From the NCBI GenBank assembly GCA_020050685.1, contig JAGVKG010000029.1, positions 62,001-126,000 of the forward strand: a stretch of DNA of 64,000 nt, written 5' to 3'. The position numbers and the translations under genes were made by a program. This DNA is from Candidatus Obscuribacterales bacterium. GTDB taxonomy: Bacteria; Cyanobacteriota; Vampirovibrionia; Obscuribacterales; Obscuribacteraceae. Of the stretch, positions 26,663-36,229 are shown one piece after another. Position 1 is the stretch's first letter; each line of letters starts with the position of its first letter. The notes under the pieces are model-generated. The model was not told the origin of the DNA and did no database searches. It worked only from the letters and a program-made list of their open reading frames with translations.

Positions 26663-27175
26663 CTATCCTTTGACTTTGGCGCTGGTGCCACATTTTTTGC
26701 AGACAGCCGCATCGCTTGCATAAAAGCGCTCAAATATAGGTTGAAATTGTGTTTGTACGTTAGTCAAATGGAAATATTCATCGTAAAGTTTTTCGCCGCA
26801 ACTTTCACAATGCCAGACCAGACCATCTTGTTCATGCGCTAGTCGTTTTCTCTCGATGACAAGACCGACTGTATTGGCTGGACGGCGTGGCGAATGTGGA
26901 GTGTTGGCGGGCAAAAGAAATATTTCGCCTTCTTTGATTTCAATATCGATTGGTTTGCCGTCGTCGATTACCTTGAGAACCATATCGCCCTCGAGCTGGT
27001 AGAAAAACTCTTCACCGCCATTGACATGGTAGTCAGTCCGTTCGTTTGGACCGCCAACCACCATGACGATGAATTCTCTGTCTTCCCAGACGCACTTGTT
27101 GCCAACTGGTGGCTTAAGCAAGTGGCGATTTTCATCGATCCATTTTTTCAGATTTATGGTTGAGAACATATTCAT
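26663..27175 (-). CDS. nbaC: 3-hydroxyanthranilate 3,4-dioxygenase
   Basis: Cupin-type Fe(II) dioxygenase opening 3-hydroxyanthranilate to ACMS. The 170-residue protein has the iron ligands H50, E56 and H94 ([16 protein letters not shown] ... NTPHSP), Arg46, and the bacterial C-terminal rubredoxin-like iron site C123xxC126 ... C159xxC162. This matches the Cupriavidus-type enzyme almost position for position. The ATG at 27175 has GAGG eight bases upstream. It is the first gene of the minus-strand kynurenine operon and is divergent from the asparaginase-kynB pair; a 14-bp palindrome lies between. Confidence 0.96.
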   Translation of the reverse strand: MNMFSTINLKKWIDENRHLLKPPVGNKCVWEDREFIVMVVGGPNERTDYHVNGGEEFFYQLEGDMVLKVIDDGKPIDIEIKEGEIFLLPANTPHSPRRPANTVGLVIERKRLAHEQDGLVWHCESCGEKLYDEYFHLTNVQTQFQPIFERFYASDAAVCKKCGTSAKVKG

Positions 27176-27229
27176 GCCAGCATCCTCGGCGTGTGGGCAA
27201 TCAGATTATTGTCCCATCTGACAGACTAA

Positions 27230-27243
27230 AATATCATGATATT
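27230..27243. promoter_or_regulatory. Perfect 14-bp palindrome in the divergent kynurenine promoter region
   Basis: AATATCATGATATT is a perfect inverted repeat placed 55 bases before nbaC and 62 bases before the asparaginase gene. It could be an operator for a dimeric regulator controlling both directions. No regulator gene is adjacent, and no experiment supports binding; the call rests on symmetry and position. Confidence 0.45.
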
Positions 27244-27304
27244 CTTAAATAAACTTTGGGGCGTTCACGGCGATTCGGTGAGCTTTTAAAGGGGAGTCTT
27301 CGCG

Positions 27305-28387
27305 TTGAAATCTTTAGATAACTATTCATTGCCCTGGGCTCCCCTATTTACGATTGAAAGATCGGGAAAAGCGGAGGTCACCAGATCGGGGATTATTTCT
27401 GTTGTCGATGGCAAAGGCAAAGAACTCCTGACCATTGGTGATGTCGACTTTGAACTTTGGAGCCGATCGTGTTTGAAGCCCTGGCAGCTTCTCAGTCATC
27501 TGCCAATTCTCAAGCAAGCATATCCTGATCTTGAGCCGCATCATTGGGCGCTTGGTCTTTCTTCGCATTCAGGCGAATCGTTCCATGTTGAGAATGTCCG
27601 CCAGATGTTAGCTCTTGGTGGCTTGTCCGAGGATCTGCTTCAGTGTCCGCCTGGTTATCCGATGTTGCCCGAGGCACACTATGCATTGAAGGCAGCCGGT
27701 GAGCCACAAAGATCTATTTATCACAATTGCAGTGGTAAACACGCTGGTTATCTTTTGGCGATGTCGGCACGCAAACAAGACCTCAAAACATATTTGCAAA
27801 AAGATGGTGAGCAGTTCGTCGGCTTGAAACATTTGCTTGCTTGGTTAGTGGACAAACGTTCAAGTGAGTTTGATGCCACCATTGATGGTTGTCGATTGCC
27901 AAACTATCCACTTTCTGCCAAGCAAATGGCCTTTCTTTATTGCCGTTTAACTCATGATTCAGCCAAGGAAAAGACTAGCGATTTGCCATCGGATTTAAAA
28001 CCTGTGCTCCAACCAATGTTGGATGAATGGCATCAGGTCAAACAATTTATGCATAAGCATTCAGATCTAGTTGGTGGCACAGGCAGATTGGATACGCGCA
28101 TCATGAAATCAGAATTCCATGAAGATAAGAACTTACTGGTTTTAGCTAAGCAAGGTGCTGATGGTCTTTTGGCAATTGGTGTCAGTCCGTCTAAGCAATT
28201 TCCAGATGGCTTAGGCATTTTGATCAAAATTGCCTCCGGCTCTTTGGAAAGACATCACGAAATGTTAGTCACCAAGGTTTTTGAAGATTTAGGCTTGCAA
28301 CGTCCAAATGAAAAAATTGATCCATACAACGCCCATATTCAAAATCACTTTCACTTTAAAGTGTCATCGTCTGTATTGAGCAAATGA
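27305..28387 (+). CDS. L-asparaginase II family protein
   Basis: A 360-residue protein of the asparaginase_II (PF06089-like) family: ERSGKAEVTRSGIISVVDGKG near the start, RSCLKPWQLLSHL, ALGLSSHSGESFHVENVRQML, IYHNCSGKHAGYLLAM, DGCRLPNYPLSAKQMAFLYCRL and DTRIMKSEF. The family hydrolyses asparagine to aspartate and ammonia, although few members have been tested. It starts with TTG at 27305 behind a strong AAAGGGGAG. Its stop overlaps the kynB start by four bases, so the two are translated together. Why an asparaginase-type amidase pairs with kynurenine formamidase is unclear. Confidence 0.9.
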   Translation: MKSLDNYSLPWAPLFTIERSGKAEVTRSGIISVVDGKGKELLTIGDVDFELWSRSCLKPWQLLSHLPILKQAYPDLEPHHWALGLSSHSGESFHVENVRQMLALGGLSEDLLQCPPGYPMLPEAHYALKAAGEPQRSIYHNCSGKHAGYLLAMSARKQDLKTYLQKDGEQFVGLKHLLAWLVDKRSSEFDATIDGCRLPNYPLSAKQMAFLYCRLTHDSAKEKTSDLPSDLKPVLQPMLDEWHQVKQFMHKHSDLVGGTGRLDTRIMKSEFHEDKNLLVLAKQGADGLLAIGVSPSKQFPDGLGILIKIASGSLERHHEMLVTKVFEDLGLQRPNEKIDPYNAHIQNHFHFKVSSSVLSK

Positions 28388-29049
28388 AATTAGAAGAGCC
28401 ATACAGAATTATTGATATATCGCAGCCGGTAACTTCTCATTCGGCGTGTTTTCCTGGTGATACGCCTTTTCAGAAAAAGATTACGGCACGGATTGAGGAC
28501 AATCATTCTTACAATTTATCCAGTTTGACTATGAGCCCCCATGTTGGCACTCATGCAGACGCGCCGCTCCATATTCTCGGTGATATGGCAGCATTGCTTG
28601 TCGACGGTGCCATCGGCAGTCAATCGTTATCACCATTTATTGGTGATACCCTGGTTATCGATCTTTCCGATTGGAAAAACGAGATTACATATAAGGATGT
28701 TGAAAGTCAGCTGGAAGGCGACATACCCAGACGTATCTTATTTAAGACAGCAAAGAAAATAAATTACGATGTATTTGAAAATGAATATGCATATATATCT
28801 AGTAATTTAGTTGAACATTTAGTCAAGGCAGGAATTGTTCTCGTCGGTCTGGATGTTCCTTCTGTGGATCAAATAAATTCCAAATCGCTCGATACCCATC
28901 ATGCCTTGTTGAAGCATAATCTTGCCTGGCTTGAGAATCTCGATCTCAGCCAAGTTGATGCTGGGCGGTATTTTTTGATTGCCCTGCCAATTAAATTCAT
29001 GGAGCTTGAGGCATCGCCTGTGCGAGCCGTCTTACTGGCCAGTGCCTGA
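28384..29049 (+). CDS. kynB: Kynurenine formamidase (cyclase family)
   Basis: Hydrolyses N-formylkynurenine to kynurenine and formate. 221 residues of the cyclase/KynB metal-hydrolase family: YRIIDISQPVTSHSACFPGDTPF, then the metal motif SPHVGTHADAPLHILGD (H53, H57, D59, H63), and VGLDVPSVDQINSKSLDTHHALLKHN toward the end, as in KynB. The family also contains other cyclases and isatin hydrolases, but the surrounding kynurenine genes support KynB. It overlaps the upstream asparaginase gene by four bases. Confidence 0.92.
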   Translation: MKLEEPYRIIDISQPVTSHSACFPGDTPFQKKITARIEDNHSYNLSSLTMSPHVGTHADAPLHILGDMAALLVDGAIGSQSLSPFIGDTLVIDLSDWKNEITYKDVESQLEGDIPRRILFKTAKKINYDVFENEYAYISSNLVEHLVKAGIVLVGLDVPSVDQINSKSLDTHHALLKHNLAWLENLDLSQVDAGRYFLIALPIKFMELEASPVRAVLLASA

Positions 29050-29108
29050 GAATGGTTAGCTGGGATGGCTAGCCTGGCAGCAGATTTCAACTTGCAGATA
29101 AAATATGC

Positions 29109-29137
29109 TTGACATCCAGATGAGCGTCCGCTAATAT
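29109..29137 (+). promoter_or_regulatory. Sigma70-type promoter for the first TadG-like gene
   Basis: A perfect TTGACA (29109-29114) and TAATAT (29132-29137) are separated by exactly 17 bases. Transcription would begin near 29144, giving a leader of about 130 bases to the ATG at 29274. This is the clearest promoter seen in the window. Confidence 0.75.
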
Positions 29138-29273
29138 TAGCCCAAGTTCATTTTTGCCGACTCAATTTGGGTCCGCAATTTACTAGTACCAAATCGCTAT
29201 TCATTAGTTTTGATGTCCAATTTGTTTGGACTGTTTTTGCATGTCATTTAGCCGATGGAGGAGTCATCTATAT

Positions 29274-32200
29274 ATGAGATCTGCAACAGGGAGCACATTC
29301 GTTTTAGTCGTTGTATCGCTTTTTGCCTTACTTGTGGTGGCATTCATAGCAATTAACTTTGCTCAGCTAATCGGCACCAACAAAGAAGCACAAACGGCAA
29401 TTGATGCGGCTAGTTTGGCAGCAGCCAAAGACATGACTCATATAGTGATTGACGAAAGCGATGGATGTCACTTCGGTGTGATTGGTCTTACAGATGATAC
29501 GCCAAGAAAGCGCGACAATCGTCCGGTTCTCGGCATCAACACCGTGATGGCGACCATACGCCTTGATGCAATCATCGCTAACAAATTGGGTAGCTCAACC
29601 ATGCTTGTCTTGGCTGCCAATGATTTACAAAGAGCCCAAGCCGATTGCCTCACGTTGCGTAAGAAGATTGTCAAAGCGTTTTCCAACAAGAGTTTCCTCG
29701 ATAAAGATGGAAACAAGATCAATATTTTGGATGACGCGAACAATACCTATGATGAAAATGCAATTCGCCTTGGAAATGGCAAGCGCATTGGCGATGTAGC
29801 TCTGAGTGCTGGTTCTTATAAGTCGCCCGAAGGCACAACAAACGTTCCAGTTCCCGTGCCACAAAATTATGGTCAAGTTGACGGTGCTACATCGGCAGGA
29901 TTTGGTAATAAAGCAGTTTACAAACCATTGGTTGATGTGCCGGTAAGCTTTTCTGCCAATGGCAGCCAAGGAAAATTGCACTTCACATTTCTGCCGATTG
30001 GCAATGACATTTCTCTTGTCAGTGGACAGTCAGTTGAGTTTGTTGATCCCGGTCAAGTAAATAACCTGTCCGGTTACTTGCCACCATATTTGGTGAAGGC
30101 TGAAGTTGATCAAGAAGTTAACGCTGCTGCCACCATGGGTGGAAAGTCTGGGCATGCATGTGGAAGACCATCAAGTAAGATGCACGTTGCCGCAGTAGCA
30201 GCCTGTGGTTCGCCAATTCATTCGTTTGGTACTGGTCTATTTCAAATTGCCATGCCTGGTGGTCCGCCGCCCAAAGGACAAGGTCCTGATTGCACCTCTG
30301 TTCAATCAATCATGAATTCAACGCAAATCAAGTTGACTCAACTGCCAGCCGAAATCAATAGCCGCAATACTACTCCGCTTACGGCCGCTGACATTGCTTC
30401 TGCTAGTCCGTATGTGCCGGCATGGAACCAGACAAGTCCTGGAGCTTGGCTTACTTCATCCGGTGGTGCTGTGCCTGCCAATGCCGGTGCGAGAATAAGA
30501 ACAAGCAGTTTTCGTGGCAGAAGCACAGATGACCCAAGCGTCGTACTTGCTTGCTGTATTTATGACTGGCTTCATGCTATGTATCTTCGTCCAAATGCCG
30601 AAGCGGTTGTTAATGCTCTCACGGCCAATCTGAATTTGTATGGCAACGGTGCACAACAAACCAGTTGGAATTTTGGTCACGGAGATTCCTTTATACCGGC
30701 TGCCTATGCCAGCTCGGCACCAAGATATCCGGTAACGTTTGGACTTTTCTCCGTGCCAACCGATGGAGTCAACGATCCTCGTGATTTGAGAAACTATGAC
30801 AAAAATCCGGATGGATACAGAAGACAATTACCAAACGTATTTGGTTATGTACCAGCCGATATGACATTGCCGGATCAATCCTTAGTGGTGGCAATGGACG
30901 AAGAAAGCAATGTCGTCACAACCAATGGTCAACCACCGGAAACACTTGTTGATTTCTTTGATTCGGTCATACGCACAAATCAGATCTCGGCTCAAACTTT
31001 CAATGCCGCAATGTCTGTGCTAAGTCAAAAGGTTGAAGAAGGCAAAGTTTTAGCTGAAAGCCTGAAAGCAGCCGAACACTCGCAAGATCAAGCAGCAATT
31101 GCTCAGCTGACTCAGCAAATTTCAACTGTTAAGGCAAAAGTAAAGCGAGCGGAAGCTGCTGCAAAGAACGCTAACTATGGTGTCACTCTTTCACTTGCCT
31201 TACTAAACGATCGCAAAGCCATTAGTGGTCAAGGTATCACCGAGCTTAGCGCGAACAAGTACGAAATAATTGGCGGCTACTTCTTGCCACCAACTAAAGC
31301 CGCTACTGTAGACCAAATCAACAGTGATGGTCCAGTTTCGACTGGTCAAGATTCTGGAGCTCATACGCGCGATTGGTGCGCTGAGCCGAAGAAAGACAAA
31401 CCACAAGTCAATTTCTTCCAGAGCGCTCAAGCGGTCAGTTCTAACAATGTGCCGGATTCTGGATTTCTTGCTCCGGTGTTTGCCGCCAGCGTCATTCCTC
31501 AATCACAAGCCAACATTATTGACTTCAAAGTCGTTGGTGATGTGACTCATGATTCCAATTCCGGAATGGTATCAATGAATAGACCGACCACGACGCCTGC
31601 CGGATCCAATGTCATTTCTGGTCAGTTGATTTACCAAAATACTGCTGCACTAATTACTAAAGCGCCTAAAAACAAAGTGCAAGAAATTTGGAATTGTATT
31701 GCCAGAGACAACGGTGCAAACTATTCCGCTAATACCGCTTTCTTTGGTAATGCATCTGATAGTGGTTACAATCTGAATCTTGCATCCGGTGACAATCCTC
31801 CCTTGGTAGCGGAATGGTCATTGCGCTGTCCGGCACCGAGTTTGGTTCCGACCACACCGACAACGCCTTTCACTCCAAGTATTCCGACTACCCCAGGTAC
31901 TCCTACAACACCGGGTACTCCAACCACTCCGCCAATATCATCTAACCCGCCCACTACACCGCCTATCATTACTACCACACCGAGTTTGCCTAACGTGCCT
32001 TCAACACCATCGACTCCAAGCGGTACTTGCACGAAGGCACCAGTGGTCACTATAGGTGGTGTCGGATTTGTAGACATGCGCGAAAATACAAGAGATAGCA
32101 ATCTTCACAAAGTTATGCCGGTAGCAGATTCCGCTGGTAATGTTACCTATATGTTTGAAGGTAATGTTCTGCACTTCTTCAATACAGCGGACAGCTGGCT

Positions 32201-32537
32201 TGCTGCAGCTAACTACTACCAAGGCAATTACTATCAGGGCATGCCAGTGACAAACAAGCTACATGTGAAGAATCCCAAATTGCTCGATGTACATGGAAAT
32301 CTCCAAGATACGTCGGCCGAAAAATACGGTACTCAGGCAGACTTGAGGAATTACTACAACAATCAACTGCAAGGTGCGAACAAGTTAGTTACCAATATAG
32401 GTCAGCTGGATAGTAATGTTCAAAGTCAAGGAACTGATTTCATGAATGAGGTTATGCAATGGCAAGTTTACCGCCAAGCATTCTATTACTCATACGATGC
32501 CGATATGTGTGCTCATCTGTTTGCTTGGAGCAGTTAA
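29274..32537 (+). CDS. Giant TadE/G-like exported protein A
   Basis: 1,087 residues from ATG 29274, chosen because GGAGGAG lies ten bases upstream and the start then aligns with the paralogue (both MRS...). The N-terminus has one membrane helix (FVLVVVSLFALLVVAFIAI) followed by QTAIDAASLAAAKDM, the Flp-pilus TadE/TadG signature. The long remainder is predicted extracytoplasmic, with many paired cysteines, a helical Ala/Lys/Gln stretch near 610-640, and a Pro/Thr-rich linker at about 855-920 made of TTPGTP units. Conserved islands shared with protein B include PNVFGYVPADMTLPDQSLV and the C-terminal CAHLFAWSS. TadG-like proteins are pilus-associated or surface-anchored; no other tad gene is nearby. 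Confidence 0.85.
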   Translation: MRSATGSTFVLVVVSLFALLVVAFIAINFAQLIGTNKEAQTAIDAASLAAAKDMTHIVIDESDGCHFGVIGLTDDTPRKRDNRPVLGINTVMATIRLDAIIANKLGSSTMLVLAANDLQRAQADCLTLRKKIVKAFSNKSFLDKDGNKINILDDANNTYDENAIRLGNGKRIGDVALSAGSYKSPEGTTNVPVPVPQNYGQVDGATSAGFGNKAVYKPLVDVPVSFSANGSQGKLHFTFLPIGNDISLVSGQSVEFVDPGQVNNLSGYLPPYLVKAEVDQEVNAAATMGGKSGHACGRPSSKMHVAAVAACGSPIHSFGTGLFQIAMPGGPPPKGQGPDCTSVQSIMNSTQIKLTQLPAEINSRNTTPLTAADIASASPYVPAWNQTSPGAWLTSSGGAVPANAGARIRTSSFRGRSTDDPSVVLACCIYDWLHAMYLRPNAEAVVNALTANLNLYGNGAQQTSWNFGHGDSFIPAAYASSAPRYPVTFGLFSVPTDGVNDPRDLRNYDKNPDGYRRQLPNVFGYVPADMTLPDQSLVVAMDEESNVVTTNGQPPETLVDFFDSVIRTNQISAQTFNAAMSVLSQKVEEGKVLAESLKAAEHSQDQAAIAQLTQQISTVKAKVKRAEAAAKNANYGVTLSLALLNDRKAISGQGITELSANKYEIIGGYFLPPTKAATVDQINSDGPVSTGQDSGAHTRDWCAEPKKDKPQVNFFQSAQAVSSNNVPDSGFLAPVFAASVIPQSQANIIDFKVVGDVTHDSNSGMVSMNRPTTTPAGSNVISGQLIYQNTAALITKAPKNKVQEIWNCIARDNGANYSANTAFFGNASDSGYNLNLASGDNPPLVAEWSLRCPAPSLVPTTPTTPFTPSIPTTPGTPTTPGTPTTPPISSNPPTTPPIITTTPSLPNVPSTPSTPSGTCTKAPVVTIGGVGFVDMRENTRDSNLHKVMPVADSAGNVTYMFEGNVLHFFNTADSWLAAANYYQGNYYQGMPVTNKLHVKNPKLLDVHGNLQDTSAEKYGTQADLRNYYNNQLQGANKLVTNIGQLDSNVQSQGTDFMNEVMQWQVYRQAFYYSYDADMCAHLFAWSS

Positions 32538-32572
32538 TCTGTCCAGTTGATAGAGAGCTAATTCAGATAAGC

Positions 32573-32613
32573 AATTGCCGGCCAGCTCACCATAGCTGCG
32601 CCGGCAATTTTTT
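32573..32613 (+). terminator. Rho-independent terminator after protein A
   Basis: A perfect 10-bp stem (AATTGCCGGC / GCCGGCAATT) with a further inner CAGCT/AGCTG pairing is followed directly by a run of six T. It lies 36 bases after the stop and separates the two TadG-like genes into independent transcripts. Confidence 0.92.
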
Positions 32614-32829
32614 GCTTGCTGGGCTTGTATTGCCTGCCCTGACGGAATATCGGCATTTTGGCTTTTGGGGGTCTCTATATTAGTTTGGTTTAAGAATGTC
32701 TGTCCTTGGGTATATCTAGCTCGATAGCCCTCATTGAATCTCGATGCCCACAAAGGGCAATTAGACTTGTTCGCCTTCATTGACATATGTCGTCCTTTCA
32801 CTAGCGGTATCTCCTAGAGGTCTCAGAAT

Positions 32830-35800
32830 ATGCGCAGCAATTCCAACCGGGGTAACACCCTTGTTCTTGTGGTGGTCGCGGTTTTTGCAATGCTTGTCGT
32901 TGCGTACATTGTAATTAACTATTCACAGTTATTAGCCACTCACAAGGAAGCGCAAACCGCAATTGATGCTGCTTCACTCGCTGCTGCTAAAGATATGAGT
33001 CACATTATCATCGATGAAAAGGATGGCTGTCATTTCGGCGTAGTGGGACTTGTCGACGATGCGCCACGATTGAAAGACAAACGTCCCGTCCTTGGTATCA
33101 ATACGCTGATGGGTACAATCCGTTTGGATGCGGTTATTGCTAATCGACTTGGCAATTCGACAATGCTTGTTTTTGCTGCGCATGACTTGCAACGATTGCA
33201 GGCGGATTGCCTAACCTTACGTAAAAAAATTGTCAAAGCAATGCAAGACAAAAGTTTTGTTGATAAAGACGGAAATAAAATTGATCTGCTTGCTGATGCT
33301 AATGGTACTTACGATGAAAATGCGATTAAATTCGGCAATAGCAAACGCGTGGGAGATGTAAAATTGTCTGCTGGCTGGTACACCAGCCCGCAAGGACTGA
33401 CTAGCATTCCGGTCATTTCGCCTAATACTCTGGCGCAGGTTGATAATACTAATTCCGCAACGGCTGGCACAACTACCGTGTATAAAGCTATGGTGGATGT
33501 ACCGGTGACGTTTTCTGCCAATGGCAGTCAAGGAAAGTTTGTATTCAAATTTATTCCAGTAGGTGATGCAATCAGCCTAGCAAGCTCAAGTGAGTGTGAA
33601 TTTCCTGACCCTGCAAAAGTCAATACTTGGCCAGGATATTTGCCACCATATTTGATCAAGGCGGAAGTCGATCAGGAAGTGAACCCGGCAAGCCCAATTC
33701 CCAAGGACCGCCCACAGTCAAGTTTATTCATAAGCCCAGCATTTGCTGGGGAGCACAATTGTCCTAAGTCTGGATCTAGCAGTACGACTGCTGCGCCAAC
33801 TTCTTCGACTCCGACGCCTCCAGCTTCGCCTACACCAACTACTAATACAGAGCAAGCATTAAAGATGAAAGCTGTAGCCGTATCAATTTGTGGGGGCATG
33901 CGTCAGACTTTCGGATCAGGCCTATTGCAAGTCGCTTTGCCGGGTGGTCCTCCTCCGCGTGGAGAAGGCCCTGATTGTACGTCCGTTCAAACAATCATGA
34001 ATGCAACTCAAATTAAATTGACTTCCGTCCCCAACGAAATAAACAATCAGAATCGCACCGTTATTGATCCTGATAGATTAGGTACGGCAAGTACCTATAC
34101 TCCAGTTTGGAATAAGGAAGACCTGGGTCAGTGGTTCATAGCCGCTGGTGGACCAGTGCCAGTTGCGAATGCTGCCACTTTGCCGCAAAGTCATTTCCGG
34201 CTCAGAGGCACGGATGATCCATCTGTTGTTCTCGCTTGTTGTGTCTACGATTGGTTGCATGCCATGTATTTGCGTCCCAATGCAGATCAAGTTATAAACA
34301 AACTTGCGGAAAATTTGAATCTCTATTCCGCCACGCAAACGGGAGCTTGTTTACCAGGCAGGCAAGATGGATTTATTCCTGCTGCCTATGCTGATTCCAC
34401 GCCTAAATATCCGGTGACTTTTGGTCTTTTTGATGTGCCGGTAGATGGAGTTGGAGATCCTAGGGACTTGAGGAATTTTGAGGAAAACCCGGCAGGCTAT
34501 CGCCGACAGTTGCCTAATGTATTTGGTTATGTACCGGCGGACATGACCTTGCCTGATCAGTCGCTCGTGGTGGCGATGGATGGGAACAGCAATGTAGTAA
34601 CTACTAATGGTCAGCCACCCTCAACTCTGACTGATTTCTTCGAAGCAATTGCTCGAACCGATACTGTCGGAGCAGAAACTTTCAAGACTGCTCAGAAAGT
34701 GTTGAAGAAGAAACTTCACGAAGCGAAGATATTGGAAACAGAAATGAATGCTGCGAAGCGTGCTGGCAATGATGCGCTAGCTGAGCTAAAGAAAGCGGAG
34801 CTCTATCATGCGTTGCAAAAGGCCGAAAGAGCAGCGGCTGCTGAAAGAAATTCCTATTACATCGTTATGAGTGCGCTCGCCATGCTGAACGATCGCAAAG
34901 CTTTATCAGGCTTGGGTCTGACAAAAATAAACGAGAATAAGTTTGAAATGATTGGTGGTTATTTCTTGCCGCCAAACGAGGCTGCTACTGAAGCTGCACT
35001 ATTAGGAGATAGTCCTGTCTCAACTGGTCAGGATTCGTTGGCTCCGGTGCGGGATTGGTGTGCGTTGTTAAAGGACCAAAAAATACAATTGGATATTTTT
35101 CAACCCATTCATCAAGCAACTAGTATCAACACGCCGGATCAGGGTTTCTTAGCTCCAGTGTTTGCAGCTAGTGCTCAACCGCAAGCACTGCAGAATATTT
35201 TTACCTTCAAAGTTACTGGTGATGTGACTGGTAGCAATGCACCGCTTGGTGTGGTCGTCTCGACAAGAGGTAATTCCACTCTTTGCGGAGTAAATGTTAT
35301 TCGCGACCAATTGCTTTATCAAAATACGGCCTCATTAGTTACCAGCTCCAAACAAGTGACGGTGGAGCTAATCTGGAATTGCATTGCTCGCGATAATGGT
35401 GCAAATTACGGTGGTAGCACGGCCTATTATGGTAATCCATCAGATCCTGGATACAACCTGATATCTTCATCCGGCGATAATCCTCCCTTGGTTGCCGAAT
35501 GGAGCTTGCGCTGTCCAGCTCCAAGATCGAAATGCAAAAATACTAAGGCCGTTCAAATGCCGGTTGGTGGTGGTCTAAACGAGGCTATTGTTAGTTCGCA
35601 AATCATAGACAAAGGCACATGGACAGGGAATTACCAGCTTTCTAGAATCACACCTGTAGCGGATGCAGCCGGAAATATTAGTTATTACCTAAATGCTACT
35701 GCCGCAACATCAGGCAACTCTGCACAACAATTGCATTTCTTTGGCGATGAAGCTAGCTGGGTCGCTAACATGCAGAAAGCCAATGCCGAAGGTCGATTCT

Positions 35801-36057
35801 ATGGTGCATATACGTTTGGTGCTACGCGAGGAACACAAAACCTCTCAGACGGTGCTACATGGAAAGCCGATTTGTTCGCATCACCGCAGTCCTTGTCCGA
35901 TTGGTATAACAACGGCAAAGACCCGATTGGCAGTGATTCGACGCCAGGATTTACGGTAGCTGAAAAAACGGCAATGCGTGCTTCGATCTACAGCAATCTT
36001 GTTTTCTACACCATAGATCAAAGCTACTGTGCTCACTTGTACGCTTGGGCCAGCTGA
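32830..36057 (+). CDS. Giant TadE/G-like exported protein B
   Basis: 1,075 residues and a full-length paralogue of protein A. N-terminal helix LVLVVVAVFAMLVVAYIVI is followed by QTAIDAASLAAAKDMSHIIIDEKDGCHFGVVGL, almost the same as in A. Shared segments run to the end: PVTFSANGSQGKFVFKFIPVGD, DDPSVVLACCVYDWLHAMYLRPNA, PNVFGYVPADMTLPDQS, WNCIARDNGANYGG and CAHLYAWAS. The Ser/Thr/Pro linker sits in a different place (about 312-342) than in A (about 855-920), so the linkers were gained independently. A coiled region rich in Lys/Glu/Ala lies near 620-680. Likely surface-exposed; function unknown. Confidence 0.85.
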   Translation: MRSNSNRGNTLVLVVVAVFAMLVVAYIVINYSQLLATHKEAQTAIDAASLAAAKDMSHIIIDEKDGCHFGVVGLVDDAPRLKDKRPVLGINTLMGTIRLDAVIANRLGNSTMLVFAAHDLQRLQADCLTLRKKIVKAMQDKSFVDKDGNKIDLLADANGTYDENAIKFGNSKRVGDVKLSAGWYTSPQGLTSIPVISPNTLAQVDNTNSATAGTTTVYKAMVDVPVTFSANGSQGKFVFKFIPVGDAISLASSSECEFPDPAKVNTWPGYLPPYLIKAEVDQEVNPASPIPKDRPQSSLFISPAFAGEHNCPKSGSSSTTAAPTSSTPTPPASPTPTTNTEQALKMKAVAVSICGGMRQTFGSGLLQVALPGGPPPRGEGPDCTSVQTIMNATQIKLTSVPNEINNQNRTVIDPDRLGTASTYTPVWNKEDLGQWFIAAGGPVPVANAATLPQSHFRLRGTDDPSVVLACCVYDWLHAMYLRPNADQVINKLAENLNLYSATQTGACLPGRQDGFIPAAYADSTPKYPVTFGLFDVPVDGVGDPRDLRNFEENPAGYRRQLPNVFGYVPADMTLPDQSLVVAMDGNSNVVTTNGQPPSTLTDFFEAIARTDTVGAETFKTAQKVLKKKLHEAKILETEMNAAKRAGNDALAELKKAELYHALQKAERAAAAERNSYYIVMSALAMLNDRKALSGLGLTKINENKFEMIGGYFLPPNEAATEAALLGDSPVSTGQDSLAPVRDWCALLKDQKIQLDIFQPIHQATSINTPDQGFLAPVFAASAQPQALQNIFTFKVTGDVTGSNAPLGVVVSTRGNSTLCGVNVIRDQLLYQNTASLVTSSKQVTVELIWNCIARDNGANYGGSTAYYGNPSDPGYNLISSSGDNPPLVAEWSLRCPAPRSKCKNTKAVQMPVGGGLNEAIVSSQIIDKGTWTGNYQLSRITPVADAAGNISYYLNATAATSGNSAQQLHFFGDEASWVANMQKANAEGRFYGAYTFGATRGTQNLSDGATWKADLFASPQSLSDWYNNGKDPIGSDSTPGFTVAEKTAMRASIYSNLVFYTIDQSYCAHLYAWAS

Positions 36058-36098
36058 CCTGAGTGGATGCCAATAAGATAAACTATTTGCACTGATGA

Positions 36099-36229
36099 AC
36101 TGGCGAAGCCAGTGAGGAAGTGCCTAAGTAGAATCACGTGCAAGCCAGCGAGCAAATGATTGCGTTGAGCAATCAGCAGCGAGCGGCAATACGCACGGAC
36201 GAGCCATGGAGGCGACCCAGCGAGTCGCC
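36099..36229. other. GC-rich intergenic region with three stem-loops
   Basis: Three perfect hairpins stand in a row: ACTGGC-GAA-GCCAGT (36099-36113), TGATTGC-GTTGA-GCAATCA (36057 offset: 36157-36175) and GGCGAC-CCAGCGA-GTCGCC (36211-36229). The region is rich in AGCGAG words. A 38-codon GTG frame (36138-36254) ends one base before the BtpA-family start, but the hairpin-rich composition argues against a real peptide. It may be a structured leader or a degenerate extragenic repeat. Confidence 0.4.
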
